From JBCBKU01 sp038521345 (GTDB lineage: Bacteria; Pseudomonadota; Alphaproteobacteria; Rhodobacterales; Rhodobacteraceae): a stretch of DNA of 64,000 nt. A program made the translations under genes and the position numbers. The stretch's first letter is position 1; every line of letters starts with the position of its first letter. The notes beneath the pieces were generated by a model, which ran no database searches, was not told where the DNA came from, and worked only from the letters and a program-made list of their open reading frames with translations. The stretch is from assembly GCA_038521345.1 (NCBI GenBank), contig JBCBKU010000003.1:1-64000 (forward strand), read 5' to 3'. This document shows, one piece after another, positions 23,229 through 32,812 of this stretch.

Positions 23229-24632
23229 ATGGCACTTGATCCTGACCGGTTGTTTCCACCTGATCCTGCGACACGACAGCTTGCGCGCGCGCTTTACGGG
23301 TCCGTTTCAGGACTGCCCATCATAAGTCCGCATGGCCATACGGACCCAAGATGGTTTGCCGAAAACGACCACTTTCCCGATCCCGCCCAGCTATTTGTGA
23401 CGCCGGACCATTACGTGTTCCGCATGCTCTTTTCGCAGGGTGTCCCGCTGGACGCTCTTGGTGTTGCGCGCGTGGATGGAGGTCCGACCGAGAGGGACGG
23501 GCGCAGCATCTGGAAGCTCTTTGCCGAGCATTACTTCCTGCTGCGCGCCACCCCATCGAAAATGTGGATCGATCACAGCTTCGAACATGTGTTCGGACTA
23601 ACGAAGCCGTTCGGGCCTGAAACGGCCGATGAGTTTTACGATCACATCTCGGACTGCCTCGCCCGCGATGACTTCCGGCCGCGGCAGCTTTTTGACCGGT
23701 TCGGCATCGAATCGCTCTGTACGACCGAAAGTGCACTTGATCCGCTGACATGGCACAAACAGATCAGGGCGTCCGATTGGAAGGGCCGCGTGATCACGGC
23801 GTATCGCCCTGACAATGTCGTTGACCCGGAGTTTGAGGGCTTCGCCGAAAACGTGGCCGTTCTGGGCGAACTCACGAATGAAGACACCAACTCTTGGGAG
23901 GGTTATCTGGCGGCGCATCGGAACCGCCGCACCTTCTTCAAGGACATGGGCGCCACGTCAACGGATCACGGGCATCCGACAGCGCGGACCGAGAACCTTC
24001 CAACCGCCGAAGCAGCCCAGCTATTTGCCAAAGCAATGGCCGGCACGTGTACACCGGACGAAGCGGATGCTTTCCGTGGGCATATGCTGACCGAGATGGC
24101 GCGTATGAGCCTTGAGGACGGGTTGGTGATGCAGATCCACGCCGGATCATTCAGGAACCACTCTGCGTCTGTGCTCGCGCACTTTGGTCGGGACAAAGGG
24201 TTCGACATTCCGACGCGGACGGATTTTGTCCATGCGCTTCGTCCCATGCTCGACGTTGTCGGGACAGATCCGCGTCTGACAATCATTCTATTCATGCTCG
24301 ATGAAACGACCTTGTCGCGCGAACTGGCCCCGCTTGCCGGCGTCTATCCGGCGTTGCGCCTTGGGCCGCCCTGGTGGTTCTTCGACAGCCCGGCCGGGAT
24401 GATGCGGTTCCGCGAACTCACGACGGAAACTGCGGGTTTTTACAATACGGTCGGCTTCAATGACGACACGCGGGCCTTCTGCTCAATTCCCTCGCGCCAC
24501 GACATGGCGCGTCGCGTCGACTGTGCCTACCTCGCCAAATTGGTGCGCGCGGGGCAATTGACCGAAGAGGAAGCCCACGACATCGCTCGGGATCTGGCGT
24601 ACCGTCTTGCCAAAAAGGCGTACCGATTGTGA
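23229..24632 (+). CDS. uxaC: Glucuronate isomerase
   Basis: The 467-residue length and sequence match UxaC. ISPHGHTDPRWFAEN near residue 36 supplies the metal-binding HxH, followed by KMWIDHSFEHVFG near 115, LCTTESALDPL near 165, and DDTRAFCSIPSRHDM near the C-terminus. UxaC isomerises D-glucuronate to D-fructuronate and D-galacturonate to D-tagaturonate. The stop overlaps the GTG start of the adjacent fructuronate-reductase-type gene, so the two enzymes catalyse consecutive steps from one transcript. No hexuronate transporter or regulator is next to it. Confidence 0.95.
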   Translation: MALDPDRLFPPDPATRQLARALYGSVSGLPIISPHGHTDPRWFAENDHFPDPAQLFVTPDHYVFRMLFSQGVPLDALGVARVDGGPTERDGRSIWKLFAEHYFLLRATPSKMWIDHSFEHVFGLTKPFGPETADEFYDHISDCLARDDFRPRQLFDRFGIESLCTTESALDPLTWHKQIRASDWKGRVITAYRPDNVVDPEFEGFAENVAVLGELTNEDTNSWEGYLAAHRNRRTFFKDMGATSTDHGHPTARTENLPTAEAAQLFAKAMAGTCTPDEADAFRGHMLTEMARMSLEDGLVMQIHAGSFRNHSASVLAHFGRDKGFDIPTRTDFVHALRPMLDVVGTDPRLTIILFMLDETTLSRELAPLAGVYPALRLGPPWWFFDSPAGMMRFRELTTETAGFYNTVGFNDDTRAFCSIPSRHDMARRVDCAYLAKLVRAGQLTEEEAHDIARDLAYRLAKKAYRL

Positions 24633-26059
24633 CCGACGAACCGCGACTGGCACGCGTTCAGACCGCGCCAGAACCCGGAATGGTTCACCTCGGGCTCGGA
24701 GCGTTCTTTCGGTCGCACGGTGCTTTGGTAATCGAGGAGGCGTGTCAGAGCGCCGGGGGTGATTGGGGGGTCATCGGCGCAAGCCTCAGGTCACCGGACA
24801 TTCGCGATCGGCTGGCTCCACAGGACTTCGTCTACACGGCGGTCGAAATGGCACCCGACGGGCAGAGCAGGCGGGTGGTAAACGTGCTGTCCGATGTCCT
24901 CTTTGCCCCCGGCGATCCAGAGGCATTGGTCGCGCGCATGGCGGCCCCGTCTGTCCGCATCGTTTCGCTCACGATTACTGAGAAGGGGTATTGCCACGTT
25001 CCAAGCAGCGGTGCTCTGGACCGTGAGCATGCCGAAATTCAGCACGATGTGGCAAATCCATTGCCGCGCAGCGCCATCGGTTTCATCGTGCGCGCGTTGC
25101 AAGCGCGGCATCGGGCCGGGATCAGACCATTCACCGTACTGAGCTGCGACAACCTGCCGGGCAATGGTTACGTGACACGTAGTGTCGTGATCGGGCTGGC
25201 GGAACTGATCGACCCGGTTCTGGCCGAATGGATCTCGGACGAGGTGCGCTTTCCCGCCACGATGGTCGATCGGATCGTTCCGGCAACCACGGACGAGGGT
25301 ATTCGAAACCTCGCCGCGGAAACCGGACGCCTCGATCTGGCGCCTGTGTTCCACGAACCCTTCTTGCAATGGGTGATCGAGGAAGACTTCGTTGATGGTG
25401 CCCGGCCGAGGTTCGAACATGTACCCGGCGTGCGAATGGTCAGAGACGTCGCGCCGTTCGAGTTCATGAAGATCCGGATGCTGAACGGCACGCATTCCGC
25501 ACTCGCCTATCTTGGCTACCTCGCCGGGCATGAGACCATCGCAGAAACGGTCGCGAACCCGGTATTTCGAGATTTCATTCGCAACGTCTGGACGGCCGAG
25601 ATCATTCCAACGCTCGTGCCGCCCGACGGTATCGATCTACAGCAGTACGCAAATGAGCTTCTGGACCGCTACGCCAACCCGGCGATACGGCACAGAACCT
25701 GGCAGATCGCCATGGATGGCAGCCAGAAGCTTCCACAGCGCATCTTGGGCACGATACGGGACAATGTGGCGGCCGGACGTCCCAGCAACGGTCTCTTTCT
25801 CGCTGTAGCTGCATGGATCCGTTATGTCGGCGGCATGGATGAGCAGGGCCAACCAATCGACGTTCGCGACCCGCATGCAAAGCGCCTGCGTGCCATGTTG
25901 GAGCAAGCACGGGACCCAAGCGAAAAGGTCGATGCCGTGCTTTCAGTTGCCGAGGTTTTCGGACCCGAGGTGGCCCCCGGTATCCGGGCCGGGGTTCTCG
26001 CGGCATATGACGCTTTGGTCGCCACCGGTTCCGCAGAGAGCGCAAGGACGGTCGCCTGA
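24629..26059 (+). CDS. uxuB: Mannitol dehydrogenase family, probable fructuronate reductase
   Basis: The 476-residue protein belongs to the long-chain polyol-specific dehydrogenases. MVHLGLGAFFRSH is the N-terminal nucleotide-binding region, and the catalytic signature KIRMLNGTHSALAYLG near residue 281 provides the Lys, Asn and His. GTG 24629 overlaps the uxaC stop. In the isomerase pathway, fructuronate reductase (UxuB) reduces D-fructuronate to D-mannonate. Mannitol and arabinitol dehydrogenases share all motifs, so the fructuronate call relies on coupling to uxaC. Confidence 0.85.
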   Translation: MTDEPRLARVQTAPEPGMVHLGLGAFFRSHGALVIEEACQSAGGDWGVIGASLRSPDIRDRLAPQDFVYTAVEMAPDGQSRRVVNVLSDVLFAPGDPEALVARMAAPSVRIVSLTITEKGYCHVPSSGALDREHAEIQHDVANPLPRSAIGFIVRALQARHRAGIRPFTVLSCDNLPGNGYVTRSVVIGLAELIDPVLAEWISDEVRFPATMVDRIVPATTDEGIRNLAAETGRLDLAPVFHEPFLQWVIEEDFVDGARPRFEHVPGVRMVRDVAPFEFMKIRMLNGTHSALAYLGYLAGHETIAETVANPVFRDFIRNVWTAEIIPTLVPPDGIDLQQYANELLDRYANPAIRHRTWQIAMDGSQKLPQRILGTIRDNVAAGRPSNGLFLAVAAWIRYVGGMDEQGQPIDVRDPHAKRLRAMLEQARDPSEKVDAVLSVAEVFGPEVAPGIRAGVLAAYDALVATGSAESARTVA

Positions 26060-26213
26060 TCCAGCGACGTTTTCACGCGGGCTTCGACAGACCCAATGTG
26101 ATCTATCTTCTTGACACATGTATCCGTCAAAAAAGCCTGACAGTTTACAGATTCTTCAACCAACTGTCGCAATCCCACCATACCGTGAATTTGTCTAGCT
26201 AAGGAGACGGCAT

Positions 26214-28334
26214 ATGCCCTTTGACCCAGTCAAATCCACGAACGTTTTTTCGCTCGCTGGCGCAATTCTCGCCAGCACGGCGCTTACCGCTTTGGCCGGA
26301 GGTCACGGTGACCTCGTGAAGATCGGTGAGACCACCGCACTTGTTGCCGAAGCGAGCACTGCTGGCGACGGTTTTGAGATCGTGGACGGCGAGTCCGCCG
26401 ACACCGATTTCCCGTTCATCAGCCACATGAAAGCCCTTGCAACCGTCGGTGAAGTCGATGCCGAGACGGGCATGGCGCTGACAGGCTGGCCCGACGGCAA
26501 CGCCGGTTGGCTTCTTGACGAGGATACCATCCGCCTCGCCTACCAGTCGGAATCCTATGCCACGATGTCGACTGAGACATACCCGTGGGAAATGGACTCG
26601 GGCGTCACCTTCACCGGCAGCCACATCCATTATCTCGACTATGACCGCACCGGCATGGCCTCGTTCCTCGACAACGATCTCGCGGCTTCGGAGATCCTTG
26701 AAGGGTCGGGCCACCTCTTCAGCACCATCTACAACGTCTTCGGCGATGTTGTTCTGCCGAAGTCCGAAGGAGGCATCTGGGGCAACCAGGCGCGGCCCGA
26801 CGGCCAGTTCGTGGAGTTTGCTCCGAACTTCGTCCTTCAGAAGGCCGACTTCTTCTTCCAGTCGTTCTGCGGCTCGTATTACGAACCCGCGAACAAGTAC
26901 GGCGACGGCATCGGCCTTGTCGACGATGTCTGGATGAACGCGGAAGAGTGGAATATCCAGCGCATGTTCAACATCACCAATGAAGACGGCGACGTCGTCT
27001 CCAAGGTGTGGGACACGAACTTCGGCATGGGTCTGGCTTCGATCGTCGTCGATATCGCGAACGAGACGGCCTACACCGTGCCGGCGCTCGGCCAGACGGG
27101 CTATGAGAAGCTGATGCCGATCAACCCGCAGCACCCTGACTACGTCGTTATCGTGCTGGCCGGCTATAACCACGATCTCGAGCCTGCACCGCTCAAGATT
27201 TATGTCGGTCTCAAGGGCGCCGATGTGGACGGTCAGCCGCTCGCCGATGGCGCGAACGAGCGTGATCAGTTCCTTGCGCGGAACGGCCTGCTTCACGGCA
27301 AGATCTACGGTCTTGCTGCAGCCATGGACACGTTTGCCGACCTCGGGATTGATGCGCCGTCCGTCAACGACAAGATGATGGAAGCCTATATGTCCAATCC
27401 GGACGCCGCGACCGAGTTCCCCGTTGCTTTCGCACCCACGTCGTATCAGTGGGGCGGCTGGGACAACCCGGTGGCTGTTGGCGCGACAGAAATGGCGCTT
27501 TGGCAGGTCGAGGAAGAACAGCCCGAGGGTCATATGTTCCTCGTCGGCGACAGCAAGACCGAGCATCCGGCCGTTGATCCAGACATCACCAAGACCCGTT
27601 GGGTCCAGTCGATGAGCCAGGACGGCGGATACATGAGCTTCGAGCTCACCAACCTTGCCGCGGAACTCGAAGCCGCCGACGGCGCCCTGCCTGCTGTTCT
27701 GAGCGGTGTCGCGATCCGGACGGTTCCGTCCTATGACGGCAGCCTGACGATCGAAGTTGCCGACAAGGGCATCAAGCATGGCGGCATGGGCACCCACGCG
27801 ACGGACGAAGACGGTGTGGCCAAGTCGACGGCGCCTGACGGTCTTCTCTGGATCAAGGGCTCGGACGCGGACGTTCTGATTGCCGACGAAGACTCGGGTA
27901 ACGCCTTCGGCGAACGGAAATACGCCCTGGTCGTCAATCCCGAGACCATGCAACTCGTCGAAGATGGCCGCGGCTACTTCCTTGCCATGGCCGGTGGCAC
28001 CGAAAGCCCCCGCGCCCAGGCTGGCGCCACGGCCCTTGCCGGTGCTTTGGACCGTCCGCGGACATCGGAATTCTCGGGGACTTGGGATCTGACGGCCATG
28101 CTCGCCCAGAAGGATGATGGCAGCTTCTACACCATGGAAGAGATTGCCGGCACTGGTCAGCAGGAAATCAACAACTCGATCCCGGTGAACGAGCACCTGC
28201 TGATGGGCGTCGTCCAGCACCGCACCAAGTCGGGTGGTCAGGTCGCGGCCGTCGAAGCCGACCGCGGCGGCCAGGTGTTCCTCTTCCAGATGAACCTGCC
28301 CGAGGCTGCATACGACCTCTCGATGGCGCAGTAA
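26214..28334 (+). CDS. Large exported protein of unknown function
   Basis: The 706-residue protein has a signal peptide (hydrophobic core near residues 11-28, AALTALAGG-like end) and a mature part with only one clear Cys. The composition is acidic, rich in Asp/Gly/Trp, with repeated strand-turn segments such as GVTFTGSHIHYLDYD, NPQHPDYVVIVLAGYNHD and FGERKYALVVNPET. That fits a secreted beta-propeller or PhoX/DUF839-like architecture, but I do not see the PhoX active-site motifs and leave it unassigned. AAGGAG precedes the ATG, and a strong terminator follows 26 bp after the stop, so it is monocistronic. The 154-bp gap upstream contains TTGACA at 26111 without a clear -10. Confidence 0.75.
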   Translation: MPFDPVKSTNVFSLAGAILASTALTALAGGHGDLVKIGETTALVAEASTAGDGFEIVDGESADTDFPFISHMKALATVGEVDAETGMALTGWPDGNAGWLLDEDTIRLAYQSESYATMSTETYPWEMDSGVTFTGSHIHYLDYDRTGMASFLDNDLAASEILEGSGHLFSTIYNVFGDVVLPKSEGGIWGNQARPDGQFVEFAPNFVLQKADFFFQSFCGSYYEPANKYGDGIGLVDDVWMNAEEWNIQRMFNITNEDGDVVSKVWDTNFGMGLASIVVDIANETAYTVPALGQTGYEKLMPINPQHPDYVVIVLAGYNHDLEPAPLKIYVGLKGADVDGQPLADGANERDQFLARNGLLHGKIYGLAAAMDTFADLGIDAPSVNDKMMEAYMSNPDAATEFPVAFAPTSYQWGGWDNPVAVGATEMALWQVEEEQPEGHMFLVGDSKTEHPAVDPDITKTRWVQSMSQDGGYMSFELTNLAAELEAADGALPAVLSGVAIRTVPSYDGSLTIEVADKGIKHGGMGTHATDEDGVAKSTAPDGLLWIKGSDADVLIADEDSGNAFGERKYALVVNPETMQLVEDGRGYFLAMAGGTESPRAQAGATALAGALDRPRTSEFSGTWDLTAMLAQKDDGSFYTMEEIAGTGQQEINNSIPVNEHLLMGVVQHRTKSGGQVAAVEADRGGQVFLFQMNLPEAAYDLSMAQ

Positions 28335-28359
28335 GCTCCACTGGTGAACAACCAAGCGA

Positions 28360-28387
28360 AGGGCCGCGGTGCACCCGCGGCCCTTTT
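28360..28387 (+). terminator. Rho-independent terminator
   Basis: A 10-bp perfect stem (AGGGCCGCGG / CCGCGGCCCT) with a 5-nt loop is followed by TTTT. It ends the transcript of the large exported protein, and separates it from the convergent di-haem cytochrome gene. Confidence 0.9.
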
Positions 28388-28411
28388 CGATTCCTCCGGG
28401 TCACCGGCGGC

Positions 28412-29032
28412 TCAGTTGTCCTCAGATATGGCCGCATGACCCGGGGCCGTCAGGCAGGTGGAACACCCCCAAAGCGGGGTTGTTCGGCGCGGGCCGTCGC
28501 CCACATCATGCAGTAAAAAGTCACTTAGCGGCATGTAGTGCCGCCCTTCATGTTCGAACGTCTCCGTCACATGGCATGACGCACATCCACGGGCCTCGAA
28601 ACGTTCCTGTTCCGCCCGTGTCGAAAAGGGAAACGCAGGATCGGGAGAGCGCGCCTCGAAGGCTGCGCGAAGCTGATCCATCACCTCGGGCCCGGCGATT
28701 TCGATCCCGTGGGCGGCCCCCGCAATATGTGCAAAATCTTCGAACCGGCCCGCGGCAAGGGATCGCCCGAAAACTCCGATGCGCGGTCCGTTCTCGCCGC
28801 TGACAAAGCGCATGGTCCCCGCGATCCCATCGCCGTTGAGATCGAATTGGTCCTCAAAGAGGAAAGGCCACTCCTGCGGGAGGGATTTCAGCGCCTCTAA
28901 CCCCACGATATCGATCGCGCCCGATGGCGTGCGGTGGCAAGACAAGCATTGTTCCGCAGTGGTTGAGATCGGCTGTTCCGCCTGAGCGTCCGACACGCTC
29001 AGGAAAAAGACGAGAAGCAGGGCTTTACGCAC
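28412..29032 (-). CDS. Short di-haem cytochrome related to the DHOR (DUF1111) family
   Basis: The 206-residue protein has a signal peptide (LLLVFFLSVSDAQA) and two haem c motifs, CLSCH near residue 33 and CASCH near 152. NGDGIAGTMRF and the SDFLLHDVGDGPRRTTPLWG segment match the same elements in the larger di-haem oxidoreductase at 31340. It stops about 45 residues earlier than that relative, losing the HDGRAR...EAVLWH end, and carries instead a short CSTCL tail. GTG 29032 directly abuts the stop of the upstream gene, so both are co-transcribed. A natural short form or a 3' truncation are both possible. It should act in the periplasm as an electron carrier. Confidence 0.75.
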   Translation of the reverse strand: MRKALLLVFFLSVSDAQAEQPISTTAEQCLSCHRTPSGAIDIVGLEALKSLPQEWPFLFEDQFDLNGDGIAGTMRFVSGENGPRIGVFGRSLAAGRFEDFAHIAGAAHGIEIAGPEVMDQLRAAFEARSPDPAFPFSTRAEQERFEARGCASCHVTETFEHEGRHYMPLSDFLLHDVGDGPRRTTPLWGCSTCLTAPGHAAISEDN

Positions 29033-29884
29033 CTAGGACGCAAAAAGCGCCGACGCACGGCGAAACTCGGCCGCAAGCTCATCGGCGCGCACTTTTAGTT
29101 CGGCCAGAACCTGGCCATCCGGATCCAGCACGTCGACTCCCCGGGTTTCCCGGCGCAGGGCGCGCAGCAATTGCTCGGACGACGCGTTGATGGCGTTGTC
29201 GATGTCCTGGTTCACAAGGCCCACATAGGGTTCGACGTTGCGCCAAAGGGCGATTGTCCCAACGACGCGGTTTGCCACAACATCGACGTCCATACCAAAG
29301 TCGGTCAGGACCAGATCCCGGGACCAGTCGCCGCTTTCCAGGTAATCCGCCATCATGACGAATTGCTCGGACATCAGCGCGGCGTCAACGCCGCCCTGCC
29401 GCTCCAAGATCTCGCTGCGTGCATCCACTGCGGCGGCGCCCAGCTGTTCGGCGCCGGCGGCGAAGGCGGACCGGATCGACGCGCTTTCCGCTTCGCATCC
29501 CTCGGTGCTGCACTCGGCCGAGGTCGATGCCACGATGGCACGTAGCGTGGCGCCGTCAACTCGCGCCAGTTCCGGTTCACCGGCATAAATCCACGCGGCA
29601 GCGTGGTAGCGTGCCAGCATCGTTTCTTGCGCGAAGGATGCCTGTCGCACGAGATACGCGTAGCTCGCGCCATCATCCGCGAGCGTGACGATCTTTCGGC
29701 CCAGCACCTCACCGGCGCGGATGCCCGACGCCGCGAGTTCCCAGTTTGCCAGTACGGCCTCCTTGGCACTGAGTGTCGGGTCGTAGTTCCCGAATTCCAT
29801 TGGCGGGGCAGCAATCGTGTCGTTTTGCGCAAAGCCCGTCGAGGCTGCGAGCGCGATGAGAAAAGCAGGAAACGTTGGGCGCAT
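29033..29884 (-). CDS. Exported protein of unknown function, imelysin-cluster neighbour
   Basis: The 283-residue protein begins with a signal peptide (FPAFLIALAASTGFAQ) at ATG 29884; an upstream start would add nine polar residues. The mature part is largely helical, with WELAASGIRAGEVLGRK, an RYHAAAWIYAGEPEL stretch and a late WRNVEPYVGLVNQDID segment. Two cysteines (CSTEGC) may form a disulfide. I do not recognise a family. It is divergent from the imelysin operon across a 179-bp gap and leads a two-gene unit with the short di-haem cytochrome, which suggests shared regulation with that operon. Confidence 0.65.
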   Translation of the reverse strand: MRPTFPAFLIALAASTGFAQNDTIAAPPMEFGNYDPTLSAKEAVLANWELAASGIRAGEVLGRKIVTLADDGASYAYLVRQASFAQETMLARYHAAAWIYAGEPELARVDGATLRAIVASTSAECSTEGCEAESASIRSAFAAGAEQLGAAAVDARSEILERQGGVDAALMSEQFVMMADYLESGDWSRDLVLTDFGMDVDVVANRVVGTIALWRNVEPYVGLVNQDIDNAINASSEQLLRALRRETRGVDVLDPDGQVLAELKVRADELAAEFRRASALFAS

Positions 29885-30063
29885 GCGTACGGTCCTTTCC
29901 TCGGATTTCACGCAGGTGTCACGGTGTCAGGCAAGGATGACATGGGGATGAAGCGGGCTGTGATGCGACAATTTCGCCTGTGAAAGAAGAGCATTCTCAC
30001 TGCCGATCAAATTTGTCAGGTATAACGTTGCCGTACACTTTGATTGACACGAAAGCGGATCCG

Positions 30064-31332
30064 ATGCGCCCCAGTCTCCTGTCCACATGTACGATTTGTG
30101 CGCTGAGCGCAGGTTCGGCCCTTCACGCACAATCCGCGCGCGACGTGATCAACGGTTACGCCGATCTCGCCTTCGCGAAGTACAGCGACAGCCTTGCGGC
30201 CGCCCGAACGCTCGATGCGGCGATCAATACACTTATCGCAGAGCCAAGCGAAGAAACGCATGCAGGCGCCAAGGACGCATGGCTGGCCGCCCGCGTTCCC
30301 TATCAGCAGACTGAGGCCTACCGCTTTGGGAATGCGGTCGTCGACGCTTGGGAAGGCAAGGTCAATGCCTGGCCGTTGGACGAAGGCCTGATCGACTATG
30401 TCGATGCGGGGTTTTACGGGGAAGAGAACGCGGAGAACGGGTTCTACACGGCAAATGTCGTGGGCAACCCGTCGCTGCAGGTCGGGGGCCAGACCGTTGA
30501 CGCGGCCGAGATCACCCCCGCGTTGTTGCAAGAACTGCATGAAATCGATGGCGTGGAAGCCAATGTGGCAACCGGCTATCACGCGATCGAATTTTTGCTA
30601 TGGGGCCAGGATACGAACGGCACGAATGCCGGCGCCGGTGCGCGCCCCTATACGGATTTCGATGGGTCGAACTGTACCGGGGGGAACTGCACACGTCGCG
30701 CGGCCTATCTCGCCGCCGCATCGGCCCTTCTGATCTCGGATCTGGAAGACATCGTTTCGGCGTGGGACGCTGGTGGCGCTGCGCGGCTTGATCTCGAAGG
30801 TCAGTCGGACGCCCAAGGGCTTGCATCGATCCTGACCGGTCTGGGGTCGCTGAGCTATGGAGAATTGGCGGGCGAGCGCATGACGCTTGGGCTTATCCTT
30901 CACGACCCCGAGGAAGAGCACGATTGCTTTGCCGACAACACGCACAACTCGCATTTCTATGACGCGCTCGGCATGCAGAATGTCTATCTGGGCACGTACA
31001 CGGCAACCGATGGGGCGACAATTACGGTCCCGTCTATGTCGGCGCTCGTCGCCACGATCAATCCGGACCTTGACGCCGAGATGACGGCCAAGTTCGCCGC
31101 CACGATGGATGCGATGGGGATCATGAAGGAGCGCGCCGATAGTGGGGTCGAGGCCTATGATCAGATGATCGGCTTTGGAAATGACGCGGGGAATGCGATC
31201 GTTCAGGCGGCGATCGACGCGCTCGTGGATCAGACCCGCACGATCGAAGATCTTGTCGCTGCACTCGACGCAACCGAGATTACCGTTGAAGGGTCCGATA
31301 GCCTCGATAACCCCGGTGCGGTTTTCGAATGA
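30064..31332 (+). CDS. Imelysin family periplasmic protein (IrpA-like)
   Basis: The 422-residue protein has a signal peptide ending near HAQSA and the imelysin motif GYHAIEFLLWGQD near residue 175, which contains the conserved GxHxxE. Repeated helical imelysin domain sequence surrounds it (WLAARVPYQQTEAYRFGN, WPLDEGLIDYVD). Members are periplasmic or surface proteins tied to iron or haem uptake. ATG 30064 is preferred because it opens the signal peptide. It is the first gene of a run imelysin - di-haem oxidoreductase - imelysin - DUF1513, a conserved set in proteobacteria. Confidence 0.9.
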   Translation: MRPSLLSTCTICALSAGSALHAQSARDVINGYADLAFAKYSDSLAAARTLDAAINTLIAEPSEETHAGAKDAWLAARVPYQQTEAYRFGNAVVDAWEGKVNAWPLDEGLIDYVDAGFYGEENAENGFYTANVVGNPSLQVGGQTVDAAEITPALLQELHEIDGVEANVATGYHAIEFLLWGQDTNGTNAGAGARPYTDFDGSNCTGGNCTRRAAYLAAASALLISDLEDIVSAWDAGGAARLDLEGQSDAQGLASILTGLGSLSYGELAGERMTLGLILHDPEEEHDCFADNTHNSHFYDALGMQNVYLGTYTATDGATITVPSMSALVATINPDLDAEMTAKFAATMDAMGIMKERADSGVEAYDQMIGFGNDAGNAIVQAAIDALVDQTRTIEDLVAALDATEITVEGSDSLDNPGAVFE

Positions 31333-31339
31333 CGGCGGT

Positions 31340-32812
31340 ATGTCAAAGAAACCATTCGGGAATGGGTTAGACCAGTCTGCGATGCGTTGCGGAGGAGCCA
31401 GCTTGGGCCAAGCCTGTCGGAAACTGACACTAGTCTCAGTCTGCGCTGTACTGTCGGCATCGGCGGTCGGAGCAGAGACGCGGGTTGAACGCAAGGCGCG
31501 GCTTTTGGCTCCGACGACTGACTTTACCCGAGCAGAGCCGTTCGAGGAGTTTCAGGGCGGATCGGGAACGAACCGAGAGAGGTTCGATCAAAACGCCTTC
31601 TCGCTTCCGTCCGCCGCGCTGAGTTTTGAAGAGCGATCGGAATTTTTCATCGGAAACGGAATCTTCGACAGGCCGTGGGTGGCTGCGCCGGCTTCCACCA
31701 TCGCATCGGATGGTCTTGGCCCGTTCTTCAACGCGCGGTCATGTCAGGGGTGCCACATCAAGGATGGGCGTGGGCATCCGCCGGAACCCGGCGACTCCAA
31801 CATGGTCTCGATGCTGTTTGCGCTCAGCAATCTTGCGGGCGGACCTGATCCGGTCTTCGGGCACCAGTTTCAGGATCAGGCCATTCCCGGCTTTGCGGGC
31901 GAAGGGCGTGTACGTGTCCGGTACGAAGACGTTGATTTCACTTATCCGGACGGAACAAGCGCGACCCTGCGTCGCCCTGTCTACGAGACGGATACGCCGC
32001 TTGGCCCGGACGTTTCCCTTAATCCCCGCGTCGCGCCGCCCATGATCGGGCTCGGGCTCGTCGAGGCCATCCCGGCCGAAGACATCCTTCGGAACGCGGA
32101 TCCGGACGATACGAACGGCGATGGGATATCCGGGCGCCCGGGCATGGCAGGTTATTCCCTTGGGCGTTTCGGGTGGAAGGCGATGGCGCCCAGCATTCTC
32201 GATCAGACTGCCACCGCGTTCAGCAATGACATGGGGCTCTCCACGCGCCTTCGTCCGGCGGCTTGGGGCGATTGCACCGCTGCCCAAACGGCCTGCCGCA
32301 CGGCCTTTCACGGGGGGACCCCAAACGCGCCCGAGGTTGCCGATGCGCTGCTTGATGTAGTGGCTTTCTACTCGTCTCACTTGGCTGTCCCGGCACGGCG
32401 CGACATCGCCGACCCCGAGGTGCTGGCGGGCAAGGCACTCTTCTACGAGATCGGATGCACCGGCTGCCATACGCCAAAATTCGCAACCGGCTCTGAGGCG
32501 GCGCCAGCCCAGAGGAACCAGCTGATCTGGCCCTATAGCGACTTTCTTTTGCACGACATGGGTCCCGGCTTGGCAGATGCCAATCCAACGGACGACCGGC
32601 TGGGTTCCGAATGGCGGACCCAACCTCTTTGGGGGATCGGGCTGACCGAGATCGTGAACGGTCATACCTATTTTCTTCACGATGGCCGGGCGCGGTCGTT
32701 GGAAGAGGCCGTACTTTGGCACGACGGAGAGGCCGCCGGCGCGCGGGCTGAATTCTCCGGACTGAGTTCGGCCGACCGTTCGCGTGTAATCCGTTTTCTC
32801 GAAAGCCTCTAA
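31340..32812 (+). CDS. Di-haem oxidoreductase (DUF1111/DHOR family)
   Basis: The 490-residue protein has a signal segment (LTLVSVCAVLSASAVGA) followed by two haem-binding motifs, CQGCH near residue 137 and CTGCH near 374. NGDGISGRPG, SDFLLHDMGPG and the HDGRARSLEEAVLWH end are the usual family features. It is probably a periplasmic electron-transfer or peroxidase-like partner of the flanking imelysins. ATG 31340 lies 8 bp after the previous stop; ATG 31382 would shorten the signal region by 14 residues and is equally plausible. The stop overlaps the next ATG (TAATG). Confidence 0.88.
   Translation: MSKKPFGNGLDQSAMRCGGASLGQACRKLTLVSVCAVLSASAVGAETRVERKARLLAPTTDFTRAEPFEEFQGGSGTNRERFDQNAFSLPSAALSFEERSEFFIGNGIFDRPWVAAPASTIASDGLGPFFNARSCQGCHIKDGRGHPPEPGDSNMVSMLFALSNLAGGPDPVFGHQFQDQAIPGFAGEGRVRVRYEDVDFTYPDGTSATLRRPVYETDTPLGPDVSLNPRVAPPMIGLGLVEAIPAEDILRNADPDDTNGDGISGRPGMAGYSLGRFGWKAMAPSILDQTATAFSNDMGLSTRLRPAAWGDCTAAQTACRTAFHGGTPNAPEVADALLDVVAFYSSHLAVPARRDIADPEVLAGKALFYEIGCTGCHTPKFATGSEAAPAQRNQLIWPYSDFLLHDMGPGLADANPTDDRLGSEWRTQPLWGIGLTEIVNGHTYFLHDGRARSLEEAVLWHDGEAAGARAEFSGLSSADRSRVIRFLESL

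Noticed and set aside
29989..29998. Fur- or Irr-like box (GAGCATTCTC) between the imelysin units
   Set aside because: The symmetry is only three bases per arm around CATT and it does not match a full Fur, Irr or RirA consensus. Iron control is plausible from gene content but is not shown by this site.
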